Position numbers and translations under genes: made by a program. This document shows positions 63,032 through 64,000 of a DNA stretch of 64,000 nt, piece by piece. How positions within the stretch are numbered: the stretch's first letter is position 1; the number at the start of each line of letters is the position of its first letter. The notes below the pieces were generated by a model. It had not been told where the DNA came from. It was given only the letters and a program-made list of their open reading frames with translations, and did no database searches. Source of the stretch: Ardenticatenia bacterium (GTDB lineage Bacteria; Chloroflexota; Anaerolineae; Ardenticatenales; Ardenticatenaceae); assembly GCA_030949995.1 (NCBI GenBank), contig JAUZRY010000079.1:17981-81980 (forward strand). The letters are read 5' to 3'.

Positions 63032-63493
63032 CACCGCCAAGCTCTGAGAGCCAATTATGAAATCCCCTGCCAAAGCCGAATTGCATAGGACCAATCCGTT
63101 CTTGTCCTCGGCAGAGCGCTGCCCCCATCTGCAGGTGTGGTAGCCGGCTCATTTTCACACCTCCGCCCGCCAACGAGAAGATGTGAACGAGTTTCCGCTC
63201 TCGCCCGCAAGCACCTTGCGCCATGAGCACCCCAATGGCTGCTGGCTCTGTTGTGTTCGCATTATACCACATTTTTGCCCGTGAAAGAAGGCTCGTGGAA
63301 AGTTCGCGTCCATCAGACACTCTGTCTCATCCCGCACGTGGCCTTCACAACTTCTTCACAATTTCCACACATTGGTTCCACAACTCCTTGGTAGACTCAA
63401 GATGAACAAAGCGGAAGCGAAGAAGGCGGCAACCCGGAGAGAGGTTGCCGAGAACAACGCGAAACATCAGTGCCAAACAGAGGAGGTGATACC

Positions 63494-63784
63494 ATGATGG
63501 GCGGATGGGGTATGATGGGAGGCGGTATGGGCCTGTTCGGCTGGTTCTTCGGCCTGATTTTCAGCCTGGGCTTGCTGATCTTGCTCGGCTTGGCTATCAT
63601 CTGGCTGGTGCGCCAAGTGAATCCCACGTCCGGCAGCAACGCGCCCTTCGGCGCACCACCGGCCAACACGGCCGTGACCGGCGGGCGCACGTGCCCGACG
63701 TGCAACCGGCCGATGGCCCCTGAGTGGACAACGTGCCCCTACGATGGGACGCCGTTGACAACTGGGCAGATCACCACGTCGTAA
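63494..63784 (+). CDS. Small membrane protein with C-terminal zinc ribbon
   Basis: Gly/Met-rich N terminus, one TM helix, 'CPTCNRPMAPEWTTCPYDGTPL'. Confidence 0.75.
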   Translation: MMGGWGMMGGGMGLFGWFFGLIFSLGLLILLGLAIIWLVRQVNPTSGSNAPFGAPPANTAVTGGRTCPTCNRPMAPEWTTCPYDGTPLTTGQITTS

Positions 63785-63816
63785 CCGCCACGTTCCTGTT
63801 CTCCGAGGCTAAGAGG

Positions 63817-63842
63817 GGGGCCGGGCACCACCGGCCCCTTTT
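63817..63842 (+). terminator. Rho-independent terminator
   Basis: GGGGCCGG-GCACCA-CCGGCCCC followed by TTTT. Confidence 0.8.
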
Positions 63843-63950
63843 GACGTTTAGGCGGGAAAAGGAGACACGAGGTGGAAGCGGAACGCCAGCCTGGCGTCCT
63901 GTTCGCAGGGGTGGTTCATTCAGGGGAGGTACAAAGAGGGAGGTGATGAA

Positions 63951-64000
63951 GTGGCCCAGCGTGTCCTGATCATCGAAGACGAACGCCAACTGGGCTACGC
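63951..64000 (+). CDS. Response regulator receiver (N terminus only; truncated by window end)
   Basis: 'VAQRVLIIEDERQLGYA' with upstream AGGGAGGTGATG. Confidence 0.65.
   Translation, partial: MAQRVLIIEDERQLGY

Noticed and set aside
1-64000. tRNA genes or CRISPR arrays
   Set aside because: No cloverleaf with GTTCRANYC arm found outside coding sequence and no regularly spaced direct repeats

Overview
64 kb of G+C-rich bacterial chromosome, densely coding, with the style and neighbourhoods of a Chloroflexota (Anaerolineae-like) genome; the taxonomy is an inference. Most of it is housekeeping: isoprenoid synthase, hemW, apt, murJ, alaS, ruvX/mltG, pheST behind a textbook T-box leader, recJ, fabH/fabF, tyrS, mutS, a glmS / YvcK(GlmR) / phosphohexomutase / alternative-GlmU cluster, plsC, cysS, rpiB and a Mut7-C protein. 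Accessory content includes an ABC sugar-binding lipoprotein / IMPase / phosphodiesterase operon, two consecutive GH-like secreted proteins, an alpha/beta-hydrolase + AMP-ligase fusion, a DUF1800/DUF1501 pair, an O-antigen-ligase/glycosyltransferase pair and a hendecad-repeat coiled-coil membrane protein. I found no tRNA, rRNA, CRISPR array, transposon or prophage. The most striking sequence-level signals are: (1) about 17 frame breaks in 13 otherwise well-conserved genes, many in short G/C homopolymers, with three separate G7 tracts where the protein demands G6; (2) a break in the polyprenyl synthetase where one extra C completes a perfect 36-bp palindrome; (3) a polypyrimidine plus alternating purine-pyrimidine tract inside mutS; (4) a probable stand-alone structured RNA at about 9637-9919 with its own promoter, end pairing and terminator. 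No clearly new multi-gene system was found. The best leads are the RNA candidate, the GlcNAc cluster and the coiled-coil protein.
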